From the NCBI RefSeq assembly GCF_019264485.1, contig NZ_JAHVAA010000014.1:496001-560000 (forward strand): 64,000 bases of DNA, given 5' to 3'. Positions within the stretch are counted from its first letter, which is position 1, and each line of letters begins with the position of its first letter. The stretch is from Sediminibacterium sp. (GTDB lineage Bacteria > Bacteroidota > Bacteroidia > Chitinophagales > Chitinophagaceae). Shown here piece after piece: positions 52,394 through 61,723 of the stretch. The position numbers were made by a program, and so were the translations under genes. Under the pieces are notes generated by a model. It was not told the origin of the DNA. It saw only the letters and a list, made by a program, of their open reading frames with translations, and did not search any database.

Positions 52394-55204
52394 TTAGAAG
52401 TTCCTCGTTATAATACGTGCTCCACCTCCGGTAGCGGCTTTGTTCAATCTGTAAGTAAAACTTAACAGGAAATAACGCTGTAGTACATTATACCGTGTGT
52501 CTTCTATATAATTCTGGTTGGCCGATCTGTTGATACCGATATTCTTGTTCAGCATATCGAATACGCTCAGTTTCAGTTCGGCCCTTTTATTTTTCATGAA
52601 ACCTTTAGCCAGTGACGCATTCCAGTATGGTATCTTGGTATTAAACCCATCCGCACGACCGGAATTCACTGTATAATTGAAGCTATTATTCATTACCAGA
52701 CCCAATGGCAGGTAATTATTCATTTCCACATTGTAAGTCTGCTGCAGGTAATTGGTATTGAGCATTGGCTGAAGTGAATAAGTTGCTTTGCTGATACTCA
52801 GTCTGGCACTTGCATTGATGTCCATCAATCCATCCTGCGCAAAACTATAATTCAATGAAGGTCCTACACCGAGGTTAGCGATATTATTTCTTGCTCCATT
52901 CAGGAAAGCAATATTGCGTGTATAGTTTGTGCTGATTCCGATATCAATTCTTGATTTTATTTTTTTGATCGGGAAACCTGCATTAACACTACCAAAAACA
53001 AAATATTGTCCGTCTGCATTCACCGGCATCGATACACGGGATCCGTTTGGTTGAATCTGATCGGAGTTAACAATAGCATTATTGGTTTTTGTGGCAGAGA
53101 CAAAAGCAAACAGGTTTCTTTGTGTATACACATTGGTAGAAAAAAAACTCAGGTTTACTGACTGTACATAACTGCGTTTCAGGTTTGGATTACCTGTATA
53201 AGTGTTCAATGGATCACTTACGTCTGCAATTGGCTGTAACTGTGCCGTTGACGGCTGCGTGGTAGAAGTATTCAGGTTCATCGAAAGGGTCTTACTGGAT
53301 GTAAACCTGTACTGTATATTGGCACTGGGTAACAGATCAGAGAAACGTTGTTCAATTACATTACTATTGGTATTATTGGTGCTTCGCAGCGTTGCCGACT
53401 GAAAAGAAGAACCTACTGTTAATATCACTTTATTCATATTCGATCTGAAATTAACTGTACCACCACCATAATTATAACTGCTGGTAAAATCATTACTCAG
53501 AATGGTATTATATTGATCGTATTTACCTGATCCACTGTTATAATCATAGGTTTTACGATCGCTTTGTCCGCTGTTGGTATTATAGAACGATGATATTTCA
53601 AGTAATGACCTACGGCCTATAGGTTCGGTATAAGTAATGGTTCCACCAAAATTGCGGGTAATGGCATTACGGGTATTTTTCTGGTTTGTGATGGAATCTC
53701 TCAGTGCTACACCTGCTGCATAGAAAGTATTACGCGTATAGAGATCGCCTGTTTGTTTGCTGTCGTTATAGTTTAAAGTAAAGTTACCTGAAATGGTTCT
53801 CCCTTTTTTCTTTAACCGTTGGCGGTATAAAGCAGTAGCAGAAAGGTTTAATGCATCTGACTGTGTTTTGCTATCGCTGAAACCGTCATTTATTTTGAGG
53901 CCATTTTTATTGGTCGAGCTATAACTACTATACGTATTTGTATTGTTCTGTTGTGCTGAAACCTGTGGTGTAACTTTTAATGAAATCATCGTATCGAATT
54001 TGTGATCGATACTTCCGTTCCATCTTTGCTGTTGTACTTTCCTTGCAGAATTACTATTGCTTATATAATCAAATGTATTGCCCGGTAGCAGATTCTGACG
54101 ATTGGTGATTCGGTTGGTCAGCAAATCAATATCACTAAACATGCCGCTGGTATTTACATTTGATTTCTTGTTCCAGAGATCATTATAATTAACACCGCCT
54201 GCATAAGTAGTAGCTACCCCCTGCTGGTTTTGTCCAAGCCCTGTTACAGGCAACCCGTTGTCTCCGCCACCGCCACCGATACTAATGCTGACGCCACCTC
54301 CACTGTTTCTCATACCCCTTGCAAGGTCGCCCGAAAAATTCATGATATCAGTCAGGCTAAAACCCTGTTTGTTTACATTATTGGCCATCCCCAACAGCGA
54401 TAATTGCTGATCGCCATTAAAGCGGTTTATATTAGTCTGTGCATCATACCTGCCATCATCGCCACCTGCCCCTCCGGCTATCCTTCCAAACGTGGATTTA
54501 TTTCTGTCTTTTTTCAGTTTCAGGTTAATGGCTTTTTCTGAATTGCCATCATCAATACCAGTAAATTCTGAACGATCACTTTTTTTGTCGAATACCTGTA
54601 CTTTATCTACTGCATCTGCATCAAGGTTTTTGGTGGCAATTTTCGGATCACCGGTAAAGAATTCTTTTCCGTTCACCAATACGCGGTTCACGCGTTGCCC
54701 ATTTACCCTGATGGTTCCGTCGTTATCAACCGTTACACCCGGTAATCTCTTTAAAAGATCTTCTACTACCGCGTTGGGTTGGGTTTTGAAATTCTCCGTA
54801 TTGAATTCTACTGTGTCGCCGTTAATGGTAACCGGTGCGCGGCGTGCGGTAACAGTTACCTCTCCACTCTTTAATACATCCGTAAGTATCAACTGGCCAA
54901 GATCGAGTTCCTGACCGGCTTTTACATCTATCGATTTCCATACCGGAACGTAGCCGACATAAGAAGCAGAAATAAGATAACTGCCCTTATCTAGCGATCT
55001 GATACTGAATTTACCTGTTGAGTCGGCCCTGGTGAATGTTATAAGGGTTGAATCTTTACTATTTACAACAGAAACTGTGGCATAAGCCAACCCACGATTC
55101 GTGGCTGTATCAAATACATGTCCTTTTACGGTGCCTGTATTTTGCGCCTTTACAAAAGCGGGAAGTAGAACAATGATAAGCAGTGTAGCGATGTATTTCA
55201 ACAT
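52394..55204 (-). CDS. TonB-dependent-receptor-like outer-membrane beta-barrel protein
   Basis: 936 residues from the ATG at 55204 (signal MLKYIATLLIIVLLPAFVKAQ); the frame begins 15 codons upstream. CarboxypepD_reg domain (about 25-110, GHVFDTATNRGLAYATVSVVN), plug (VNGQRVNRVLVNGKEFFTGDPKIATKNLDADAVDKVQVFD) and a large barrel ending in FLLSFTYRLNKA...RNF. Matches the outer-membrane beta-barrel family with no SusD partner. Shares the TTAACC operator with the GLPGLI gene, so the two probably work together at the cell envelope under the neighbouring two-component system. Confidence 0.88.
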   Translation of the reverse strand: MLKYIATLLIIVLLPAFVKAQNTGTVKGHVFDTATNRGLAYATVSVVNSKDSTLITFTRADSTGKFSIRSLDKGSYLISASYVGYVPVWKSIDVKAGQELDLGQLILTDVLKSGEVTVTARRAPVTINGDTVEFNTENFKTQPNAVVEDLLKRLPGVTVDNDGTIRVNGQRVNRVLVNGKEFFTGDPKIATKNLDADAVDKVQVFDKKSDRSEFTGIDDGNSEKAINLKLKKDRNKSTFGRIAGGAGGDDGRYDAQTNINRFNGDQQLSLLGMANNVNKQGFSLTDIMNFSGDLARGMRNSGGGVSISIGGGGGDNGLPVTGLGQNQQGVATTYAGGVNYNDLWNKKSNVNTSGMFSDIDLLTNRITNRQNLLPGNTFDYISNSNSARKVQQQRWNGSIDHKFDTMISLKVTPQVSAQQNNTNTYSSYSSTNKNGLKINDGFSDSKTQSDALNLSATALYRQRLKKKGRTISGNFTLNYNDSKQTGDLYTRNTFYAAGVALRDSITNQKNTRNAITRNFGGTITYTEPIGRRSLLEISSFYNTNSGQSDRKTYDYNSGSGKYDQYNTILSNDFTSSYNYGGGTVNFRSNMNKVILTVGSSFQSATLRSTNNTNSNVIEQRFSDLLPSANIQYRFTSSKTLSMNLNTSTTQPSTAQLQPIADVSDPLNTYTGNPNLKRSYVQSVNLSFFSTNVYTQRNLFAFVSATKTNNAIVNSDQIQPNGSRVSMPVNADGQYFVFGSVNAGFPIKKIKSRIDIGISTNYTRNIAFLNGARNNIANLGVGPSLNYSFAQDGLMDINASARLSISKATYSLQPMLNTNYLQQTYNVEMNNYLPLGLVMNNSFNYTVNSGRADGFNTKIPYWNASLAKGFMKNKRAELKLSVFDMLNKNIGINRSANQNYIEDTRYNVLQRYFLLSFTYRLNKAATGGGARIITRNF

Positions 55205-55224
55205 TACTTTTGGTTTTAATGCAT

Positions 55225-55232
55225 CAAAAGTA
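55225..55232 (-). promoter_or_regulatory. -7 box of the TonB-type barrel gene
   Basis: Minus strand TACTTTTG, exact TAnnTTTG, about 20 nt before the start codon. It supports the start at 55204 rather than 55249, which lies upstream of it. Confidence 0.6.
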
Positions 55233-55253
55233 GTGTTGGGTTTATGCAAAAGC

Positions 55254-55290
55254 GGTTAATGAACTTTGGGGAAAGGTTAATGAAGGTTAA
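55254..55290 (-). promoter_or_regulatory. Three-box operator (TTAACC repeats) before the TonB-type barrel gene
   Basis: Read on the minus strand, TTAACC starts at 55290, 55280 and 55259: spacings 10 and 21, the same as at 50192. The first 20 nt (ATTAACCTnnATTAACCTTT) match in both sites. The third box is 27 nt from the -7 box, one helical turn more than at the GLPGLI gene. Confidence 0.7.
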
Positions 55291-55296
55291 TAGAAT

Positions 55297-55326
55297 AAAA
55301 AGCCCTCTGTGGTTTTCACAGAGGGC
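55297..55326 (-). terminator. Terminator after the FKBP gene
   Basis: Minus strand GCCCTCTGTG-loop-CACAGAGGGC, followed by TTTTTAT. It is 20 nt past the FKBP stop and insulates the barrel operator. Confidence 0.9.
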
Positions 55327-55345
55327 CAGTATCTTCAGTATTTGA

Positions 55346-56080
55346 TTATTGTTTTTCGATAGAGATCAATTCTACTTCAAAAACCAGTGTAGAACCCGGA
55401 CCAATTTTAGGGCCTGCAGAAGAATCGCCATAAGCAAGGTCGGCAGGTACATAGAGTTTCCATTTGCTGCCAACTGTCATCAGTTGTAATGCTTCCTGCC
55501 ATCCGCGGATTACTCCACCAACAGAAAAAACAATAGGTTCACCACGTTCCACAGAACTGTCGAAAACAGTTCCGTCAATCAGTGTTCCATGATAATGACA
55601 TTTTACCTGATCGGTTGCCACCGGTTTTACCCCATCAGGATTATTCTTTATAACTTCATATTGCAAACCGCTTGGTAGTGTAATTACCCCGGGGCGCTTT
55701 GCATTGGCATCGAGAAAAGCTTTTGCCTGTTTTTTGGCAACCCCTAATTTTTCTTCATTTGCTTTTTCGATAAACCCTTCTATGCACTGGTTTAGGGCCG
55801 TTTCGGGGATCATTATTTTCTTTTTCTGTAACTGATCGGAAAGTGCTCTTTGCAGGATAGCTACATTTATTTTACCCAGCCCCTGGTTTTCGAGGTTTTG
55901 TCCAATTCTGATACCCAATGCATAACTCGCAGAATCTTTGCTGTCTTTAAGTGGGTTAACTACTGATTTTGTTGTACCCGCTGCTGTTTTTGGCGCCGCT
56001 GGTTTTACTGTTTTTGTCTGACCATAACCGGCACCTGTTAAAAGCAGTCCGATTGTACAAGAGAGAATAATTCGCATCAT
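55346..56080 (-). CDS. FKBP-type peptidyl-prolyl cis-trans isomerase, exported
   Basis: 244 residues. Signal peptide MMRIILSCTIGLLLTGAGYGQ. An N-terminal FKBP dimerisation domain (about 40-125, SYALGIRIGQNLENQGL) and a C-terminal isomerase domain (from about 135) with VKCHYHGTLIDGTVFDSSVERGEPIVFSVGGVIRGWQEAL, KWKLYVPADLAYGD and VFEVELISIE, containing the Tyr, Asp, Phe, Trp and Tyr of the active pocket. It helps fold periplasmic proteins. Separate from the arginine operon by 73 nt, with the same orientation; it may be read from the operon. Confidence 0.95.
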   Translation of the reverse strand: MMRIILSCTIGLLLTGAGYGQTKTVKPAAPKTAAGTTKSVVNPLKDSKDSASYALGIRIGQNLENQGLGKINVAILQRALSDQLQKKKIMIPETALNQCIEGFIEKANEEKLGVAKKQAKAFLDANAKRPGVITLPSGLQYEVIKNNPDGVKPVATDQVKCHYHGTLIDGTVFDSSVERGEPIVFSVGGVIRGWQEALQLMTVGSKWKLYVPADLAYGDSSAGPKIGPGSTLVFEVELISIEKQ

Positions 56081-56153
56081 TTCTGGTTTAGGAGCATCAA
56101 AACAACAATATTTTAGGGATTACACCAAGAAAGAAACTGGCTGTCTATCAACT

Positions 56154-57512
56154 TTAATCTTCCAGCAACATTTCAATCGCTTTTTCCGCTTTTTCAAACC
56201 CGAAGTCAGCTATAACCTGCTTCATCATGTTGCCGATCTGTGCCGTACAAAGGTTACCCATACTGCCTTCATGCGTATGTTGCAACTGGCTGATATCAAC
56301 TTTAAATTTCCCTTCTTCTATCTGCATACCTATCTGCTTATATGCGTCCCGGAAAGGAATACCCTGCAATACCAGTTTATTTACTTCTTCCACACTGAAT
56401 GCATAGAGGTATTTAGTATCCTGCATGATGCCTTTTTTTATTTCAACAGATGACAACATTAACTGTGCCATTTGTAAACACTGTCGCAATGTGCCTAATG
56501 CGGGAAATAAATGCTCTTTTAATAATTGCAGGTCGCGGTGATATCCGGATGGCAAATTGGTTGTCATCAGCATGATCTCATTGGGTAGTGCTTTGATGCG
56601 ATTGGCCTGTGAGCGTATGAGTTCAAATACATCCGGATTTTTTTTGTGTGGCATAATACTTGACCCTGTAGTTAATTCTGCGGGGAAACTCACAAAATCA
56701 AAATTCTGGTTCAGGTACAAACACATATCCATACTCATACGGCTTAGTGTGTCTGCAATATTCGCCATAGCTGTAGCCGTTATTCTTTCTGCTTTACCAC
56801 GGCCCATTTGGGCATATACTACATTATAGTTCAGCTCATCAAAACCCAGTAGTTCTGTAGTCAGCGTTCTGTTGATAGGGAAAGAAGAGCCATACCCTGC
56901 TGCAGAACCCAGCGGGTTTTTATTAACTACTTTATAGGCGGCCTCTAATGAAATCATATCATCTACCAAACTCTCTGCATAAGCACCAAACCACAATCCA
57001 AAAGAGGAGGGCATGGCTAATTGCAGGTGTGTATAACCCGGTAAAAGATGGTCCTTGTATTTTTCACTTTGCTGCTGTAATAAGTTGAACAGGTTTTCTG
57101 TTTCTGTTGCCAGCAACTTTATTTCATTCCGCAGAAAAAGTTTAATGTCTACCAACACCTGATCATTCCTGCTTCTGGCGCTGTGTATTTTTTTCCCAGC
57201 TTCCCCTATTTTTTCAGTGAGCATGAATTCGATCTGTGAGTGGATGTCTTCTATGTTTTCGTGAATCGTGAATTTCCCAGGGACTCCTTCGTGAGGTGAA
57301 TCGTGAATATTGCGATAAATGTTTCTCAGTTCTTTATTTATCAGTATAGCTTCTTCTTTTGTTAACAGACCCACTTCTGCCAGCATGGTTACATGGGCAA
57401 TGGAGCCCAATACATCGAATGGAGCCAGAAGCAGATCCATTTCACGATCTTTTCCTACCGTGAAGGTTTCTACGGCTCCTGATACAGTGGTATTTTTTTG
57501 CCAGAGTTTCAT
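56154..57512 (-). CDS. argH: Argininosuccinate lyase
   Basis: 452 residues. Last step of arginine synthesis: splits argininosuccinate into arginine and fumarate. Fumarase-family boxes are clear: SRNDQVLVDIKLFLR, PGYTHLQLAMPSSFG and the signature GSSIMPHKKNPDVFELIR with the catalytic Ser loop. A start at 57512 leaves 62 nt after argE, which contains a small TCCCG/CGGGA hairpin. Last gene of the arg operon; the FKBP gene follows. Confidence 0.97.
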   Translation of the reverse strand: MKLWQKNTTVSGAVETFTVGKDREMDLLLAPFDVLGSIAHVTMLAEVGLLTKEEAILINKELRNIYRNIHDSPHEGVPGKFTIHENIEDIHSQIEFMLTEKIGEAGKKIHSARSRNDQVLVDIKLFLRNEIKLLATETENLFNLLQQQSEKYKDHLLPGYTHLQLAMPSSFGLWFGAYAESLVDDMISLEAAYKVVNKNPLGSAAGYGSSFPINRTLTTELLGFDELNYNVVYAQMGRGKAERITATAMANIADTLSRMSMDMCLYLNQNFDFVSFPAELTTGSSIMPHKKNPDVFELIRSQANRIKALPNEIMLMTTNLPSGYHRDLQLLKEHLFPALGTLRQCLQMAQLMLSSVEIKKGIMQDTKYLYAFSVEEVNKLVLQGIPFRDAYKQIGMQIEEGKFKVDISQLQHTHEGSMGNLCTAQIGNMMKQVIADFGFEKAEKAIEMLLED

Positions 57513-57574
57513 GCGTTAATTTTTTATTGATTTTAGTCACTACTTGTCCCGTAAAACGGGATAGAATGGCCATT

Positions 57575-58660
57575 TCATGTTGATTGCTTTAGTATGAGCT
57601 GATCCAGTATTGCGATATAGAGTGCTATTCCTTCTTTTATTTCATTCAGGTAAATAAACTCATCCGCACTATGACTTCTTGCGGAGTCTCCCGGACCCAT
57701 TTTCAGTGTAAGAAAAGGCATCAGTGCCTTATCTGAAGTGGTAGGCGATCCATACCAGCTTCTGCCCATTCGCTTACCCGCGAGTATAAGCGGGTGATTC
57801 AATGGAATGGAACTGGATTTCATCCGCAGACTTCTTGGCCGGACAGTAGATTGAAGATTTAACTGGATGGTGTTAATGACTTCTTCAAAATCATAACATT
57901 CATTCACTCTTACATCTATTACAAAATTACAGGACGCAGGAACCACATTATGTGCCCTGTTTTCTGTTTCAATAACGGTGACCGTCATTTTTACAGGGCC
58001 CAGCAGTTCTGATATTTTTTCAAAACGATAATTTTCTATCCACTGTATATCTTTTACCGCTTTGTACAATGCATTCTCACCTTCATTACGTGCCGCATGA
58101 CCAGGCTTGCCTGTTGCCACTGCATCAAGCACCAGGAGTCCGCGTTCTGCCACTGCCATTTGCATTTCTGTAGGCTCACCAACTATACCACAATCAATGG
58201 AAGGCAATAATGGCAATAATACTTCTACCCCATTCTTTCCTGATATCTCTTCTTCTGCTGTTGCTGCATATACAAGATTGTAATTAAGTTCCTGCTGAGG
58301 ATAATAGTGCAGAAATACTGCGAGCAATGATACCAGCGATCCACCTGCATCATTACTACCCAAACCAAATAGCTTCCCTTCGTTTTCAGTTGCTGCAAAT
58401 GGATCCAGCGTATAGGCCTTATTAGGTTTTACCGTATCATGATGTGAGTTTAATAATAGGGTAGGCTTGGTTTCATCAAAATGCAGATTGGTGGCCCATA
58501 CATTATTCAGGTACCGTTTAGTCTGAACCTGTTTTGTCTGAAGAAACTGTTCCAGGCAATCGGCTGTTGCCGACTCTTCTTTGCTGAATGAGGGAATGGC
58601 TATCAGTTTTTTTAGTAAACTGATACTATCATGGTATAATATGTCGGTCGACTGATCCAT
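57575..58660 (-). CDS. argE: M20 family N-acyl-ornithine/citrulline deacylase
   Basis: 361 residues. M20 zinc hydrolase. NSHHDTVKPN (H and D of metal site), GLGSNDAGGSL (bridging Asp), AATAEEEISGKNG (catalytic Glu pair), GIVGEPTEMQ and RSHSADEFIYLNE (last His) form a full di-zinc site. In Bacteroidota with an N-acyl-ornithine carbamoyltransferase, this enzyme removes the acyl group from N-acyl-citrulline, so acetyl-citrulline or succinyl-citrulline rather than ornithine is the expected substrate (inference). 3 nt after argB. Confidence 0.9.
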   Translation of the reverse strand: MDQSTDILYHDSISLLKKLIAIPSFSKEESATADCLEQFLQTKQVQTKRYLNNVWATNLHFDETKPTLLLNSHHDTVKPNKAYTLDPFAATENEGKLFGLGSNDAGGSLVSLLAVFLHYYPQQELNYNLVYAATAEEEISGKNGVEVLLPLLPSIDCGIVGEPTEMQMAVAERGLLVLDAVATGKPGHAARNEGENALYKAVKDIQWIENYRFEKISELLGPVKMTVTVIETENRAHNVVPASCNFVIDVRVNECYDFEEVINTIQLNLQSTVRPRSLRMKSSSIPLNHPLILAGKRMGRSWYGSPTTSDKALMPFLTLKMGPGDSARSHSADEFIYLNEIKEGIALYIAILDQLILKQST

Positions 58661-58663
58661 TTT

Positions 58664-59446
58664 TTATTGTATCGTAGTTCCGCTTGATTCATTTACAAGT
58701 AAAGCTAATTCTTCTGCCTGGCCAATGATTACTTTACCTACTCCTGCATCAATAGCAGCAAAAGCGTTATCAAGTTTGGGTATCATGCCTGCAAATATTT
58801 TCTCTTCGCTTTTTAGTAACTGGTAACTTTCTTTACTCAGTGAAGTAATAACCGATGATTCATCATTTATATCCAGCAACACCCCTTTCTTTTCAAATGA
58901 ATATATCAATATGGTTTGATACAGACTGCTCAAGGCTTTCGCTATTTCCTGTGCAATAGTATCGGCATTGGTATTGAGTAATTGTCCGTTGCCATCATGT
59001 GTAATCGGAGCCAGTACAATCGTTGCATTTTGTTCCAGCAATTGATATAACAGTGTTTTGTTTACTGTATCAATATCGCCTACATAACCATAATCAATGC
59101 TGGCATGTTGTCTTTTATGTGCCAGTATACAGTTTCCATCGGCGCCGGTTAAACCTATTGCATTACTGCCATACTGTTGAAGTTTGGCTACAATATTTTT
59201 ATTGATATAGCCCGCATATACCATGGTTACAATACGCAGGGTATCTGCATCGGTAATTCTTCTCCCGTCTATCATCTGTTGCGGGATATTTAACTGGTCG
59301 GCCATTTTGGTAGCCAGTTTTCCACCACCATGTATCAATATTTTCTTTCCCTGCAATAGCGCAAACTGTTGCAGGAAACTATCCAGTCGCTGCTCATCAT
59401 CGATGATATTTCCGCTGATTTTTATGATATATAGGGGTTCCACCAT
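58664..59446 (-). CDS. argB: N-acetylglutamate kinase (or N-succinylglutamate kinase)
   Basis: 260 residues from the ATG at 59446; the frame extends one codon to a TTG. Phosphorylates N-acyl-glutamate. Amino-acid kinase boxes: YIIKISGNIIDD, LIHGGGKLATKMADQ and ITHDGNGQLLNTNADTIAQEIA. Length is slightly short for ArgB but normal for Bacteroidota. The context with ArgF' suggests that the acyl group may be succinyl (see ArgF'). Directly adjacent to argF' (3 nt) and argE. Confidence 0.93.
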   Translation of the reverse strand: MVEPLYIIKISGNIIDDEQRLDSFLQQFALLQGKKILIHGGGKLATKMADQLNIPQQMIDGRRITDADTLRIVTMVYAGYINKNIVAKLQQYGSNAIGLTGADGNCILAHKRQHASIDYGYVGDIDTVNKTLLYQLLEQNATIVLAPITHDGNGQLLNTNADTIAQEIAKALSSLYQTILIYSFEKKGVLLDINDESSVITSLSKESYQLLKSEEKIFAGMIPKLDNAFAAIDAGVGKVIIGQAEELALLVNESSGTTIQ

Positions 59447-59449
59447 CAA

Positions 59450-60412
59450 TTATTTTATAGTAAGAATTTCATGTAATACTGCCTGTGCCGCCCATACACG
59501 GTTACCCGCCTGTCTGGTTACGAGGCTATGTGAGCCATCCAGAATCTCATCACTCAATTCTACATTTCGTCTTACCGGTAAACAATGCATCACTTTTGCC
59601 TGATTTGTGATCTTCATTTTATCTTCTGTCAACATCCAGGCCGGATCATTTTCATATACTTTACCATAATCGGTAAAAGTGCTCCAGTTTTTTACATATA
59701 CAAAATCTGCTCCCGATAATGCGGCATTCTGATCGTGGGTAATAGTAGCTCCTTTTGTAAACTGTTCAGCTAATTCATAATCCTGCGGATGAGTAATTAC
59801 AAATTCAGCTTCTCCCCATGCATTTACCCATTCGGCAAAACTATTGGCCACACATTGTGGTAAAGGTTTGATATGCGGCGCCCATGTTAAAACAATCTTT
59901 GGTTTTTTGTTCAGTGGTTTTATTGTCAGCTCTTCTGAAATAGTTACCAGATCTGTCAATGACTGAAGCGGGTGCAGTGTAGCACTTTCCAGGCTTACAA
60001 CAGGCACACCGGCATATTTAATAAACTGATGAATAAACATTTCGCTGTAATCGTCATCCCTGTTTTTTAATGAGGGAAATGTACGGATACAAAGAATATC
60101 GAAATACTGGCCCAATACCGGGGCTGCATCTTTAATATGTTCTACCGTATTACCACTCATAATGGCCCCTTCTTCAAACTCCAATGCCCAGCCTTCTTTA
60201 TCTACATTGAATACAATGGCTTCCATACCAAGATTGCGCGCCGCTACCTGTGTACTCAGTCTTGTTCTTAAACTCGGGTTGAGAAACAATAAACCGATAC
60301 GTTTACCTGTACCCACCTGCTGGTATTTCAATGGACTGGCCTTGCAATCCATCGCTTTTTTAATGAGTGCATTGATATCGGCTACATCGGTTACGGATAT
60401 AAATTGTTTCAT
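59450..60412 (-). CDS. argF': N-acyl-ornithine carbamoyltransferase (acetyl- or succinyl-type)
   Basis: 320 residues. Transfers a carbamoyl group to N-acyl-ornithine, making N-acyl-citrulline. Signature sequences: FLNPSLRTRLST (carbamoyl-phosphate loop, SLRTR in place of STRT of ordinary OTC), SLESATLHPLQSLTDL and HCLPVRRNVELSDE. The residue before EHI in SGNTVEHI is Val. At this place acetyl-type enzymes have Glu and the Bacteroides succinyl-type has Pro, so the Val leans to succinyl (alignment by eye). Flanked by argD upstream across a repeat and argB downstream. Confidence 0.93.
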   Translation of the reverse strand: MKQFISVTDVADINALIKKAMDCKASPLKYQQVGTGKRIGLLFLNPSLRTRLSTQVAARNLGMEAIVFNVDKEGWALEFEEGAIMSGNTVEHIKDAAPVLGQYFDILCIRTFPSLKNRDDDYSEMFIHQFIKYAGVPVVSLESATLHPLQSLTDLVTISEELTIKPLNKKPKIVLTWAPHIKPLPQCVANSFAEWVNAWGEAEFVITHPQDYELAEQFTKGATITHDQNAALSGADFVYVKNWSTFTDYGKVYENDPAWMLTEDKMKITNQAKVMHCLPVRRNVELSDEILDGSHSLVTRQAGNRVWAAQAVLHEILTIK

Positions 60413-60439
60413 AATTAGATTTCTGGGTTGAAGTTCTAT

Positions 60440-60537
60440 ATACTCTCTGCGGCCACCTCTGCGCTCTATCGTTCTCTGCGGTCCCTTCCTTCGTCAGGGT
60501 GACGTTAGGAACTCCACCGCAGAGAAAAGAGAACACG
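60440..60537. repeat. CTCTGCGG-word repeat between argD and argF'
   Basis: CTCTGCGGCCACCTCTGCG and GTTCTCTGCGG (60452-60481 region) are answered by CCGCAGAGAAAAGAGAAC (60517-60534). A GTCAGGGTGACGTTAGGAACT stretch lies in the loop. The element is in the middle of the operon, the only large gap in it. Confidence 0.75.
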
Positions 60538-60541
60538 AAAT

Positions 60542-61693
60542 TTACGCAGCGTTTTTGTTTAGAGCCATTATGGCCTGTTTTAACGACTGCAGAAATTCAT
60601 CTATTTGTTCTTTCTGCAAAGCCAATGATGGCAAGAGCCTGATTACATTGGGTTTTGCTTCTCCTGTAAAAATTTTATATTCCTGTAATAATAGTTTTTT
60701 CAGGTCTTTGAGCTGATCAGGTACACCAAATCCAATCATTAACCCTCTTCCTCTTACATCCTGCAATTCAGGAATGGCTTTTAACTGCTCCATCAGGTAG
60801 GCTCCATTTTCAGCAGTCAGGATCATTAAATTTTCACTCTCCATCACCTCCAACACTGCCAACGCTGCGGCACATGCTAAATGGTTACCACCAAATGTGG
60901 TACCCAGCATACCATGTTTGGGTTGAATATGTGGCGCTATTAAAATACCACCTATCGGAAATCCGTTACCCATACCTTTTGCCATAGAATAAATATCGGC
61001 ATCCACACCGGCATGGTCATGCGCAAAGAATTTTCCGGTGCGGCCATATCCGCATTGCACACTGTCTGCAATAAATAAAGCACCATACTGATTACAAAGA
61101 GAACGAACGGTTTGCAGAAAAAGGTCAGATGCTACATTAATTCCTCCCACTCCCTGTATACCTTCCGTTATTACAGCAGCAATAGTGTTACCTTCTTGTA
61201 CAAAACATTCATGCAGGGCATTCACATCGTTGAAGGGAAGAAATATAATATTGTCTGTTTCATTTACTGGTGCCACTATTGATGGGTTATCGGTTGCTGC
61301 TACCGCCAGTGATGTACGTCCGTGAAAAGATTTTTTAAACGCTACGATTTTTTTTCTACCAGTATGAAATGATGCCAGCTTTAATGCATTTTCATTGGCT
61401 TCAGCACCACTGTTACAAAGAAAAAGCTGATAATCGGTTTTACCACTCACTGTCGCCAACTTATCAGCCAGTTGTTGTTGCAGGGGTATAATGACAGAAT
61501 TTGAATAAAAAGCAATCTTATTTAATTGCCCCTCTATTCTTTTTACCCAATGCGGATGTGTATGACCGATACTGATTACGGCATGTCCACCATACATATC
61601 GAGATAACGGGTTCCCTTATCATCCCACACATATGAACCATTCGCTTTTTCGATGGTAATATTGTTCAGCGGATATACATCAAATAGTTTCAT
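60542..61693 (-). CDS. argD: Acetylornithine (N-acyl-ornithine) aminotransferase
   Basis: 383 residues. PLP class III aminotransferase making N-acyl-ornithine from the semialdehyde. SNSGAEANENALKLA, SFHGRTSLAVAAT, AVITEGIQGVGGINVA, DSVQCGYGRTGKFFA and the PLP Lys in SMAKGMGNGFPIGG are all present. The last region TTFGGNHLACAAALAVLEVM is typical. Fifth from the end of the operon, between argC and argF'. Confidence 0.95.
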   Translation of the reverse strand: MKLFDVYPLNNITIEKANGSYVWDDKGTRYLDMYGGHAVISIGHTHPHWVKRIEGQLNKIAFYSNSVIIPLQQQLADKLATVSGKTDYQLFLCNSGAEANENALKLASFHTGRKKIVAFKKSFHGRTSLAVAATDNPSIVAPVNETDNIIFLPFNDVNALHECFVQEGNTIAAVITEGIQGVGGINVASDLFLQTVRSLCNQYGALFIADSVQCGYGRTGKFFAHDHAGVDADIYSMAKGMGNGFPIGGILIAPHIQPKHGMLGTTFGGNHLACAAALAVLEVMESENLMILTAENGAYLMEQLKAIPELQDVRGRGLMIGFGVPDQLKDLKKLLLQEYKIFTGEAKPNVIRLLPSLALQKEQIDEFLQSLKQAIMALNKNAA

Positions 61694-61723
61694 AGAATAA
61701 AAAATTGCCCGTCAGCATTTAAT

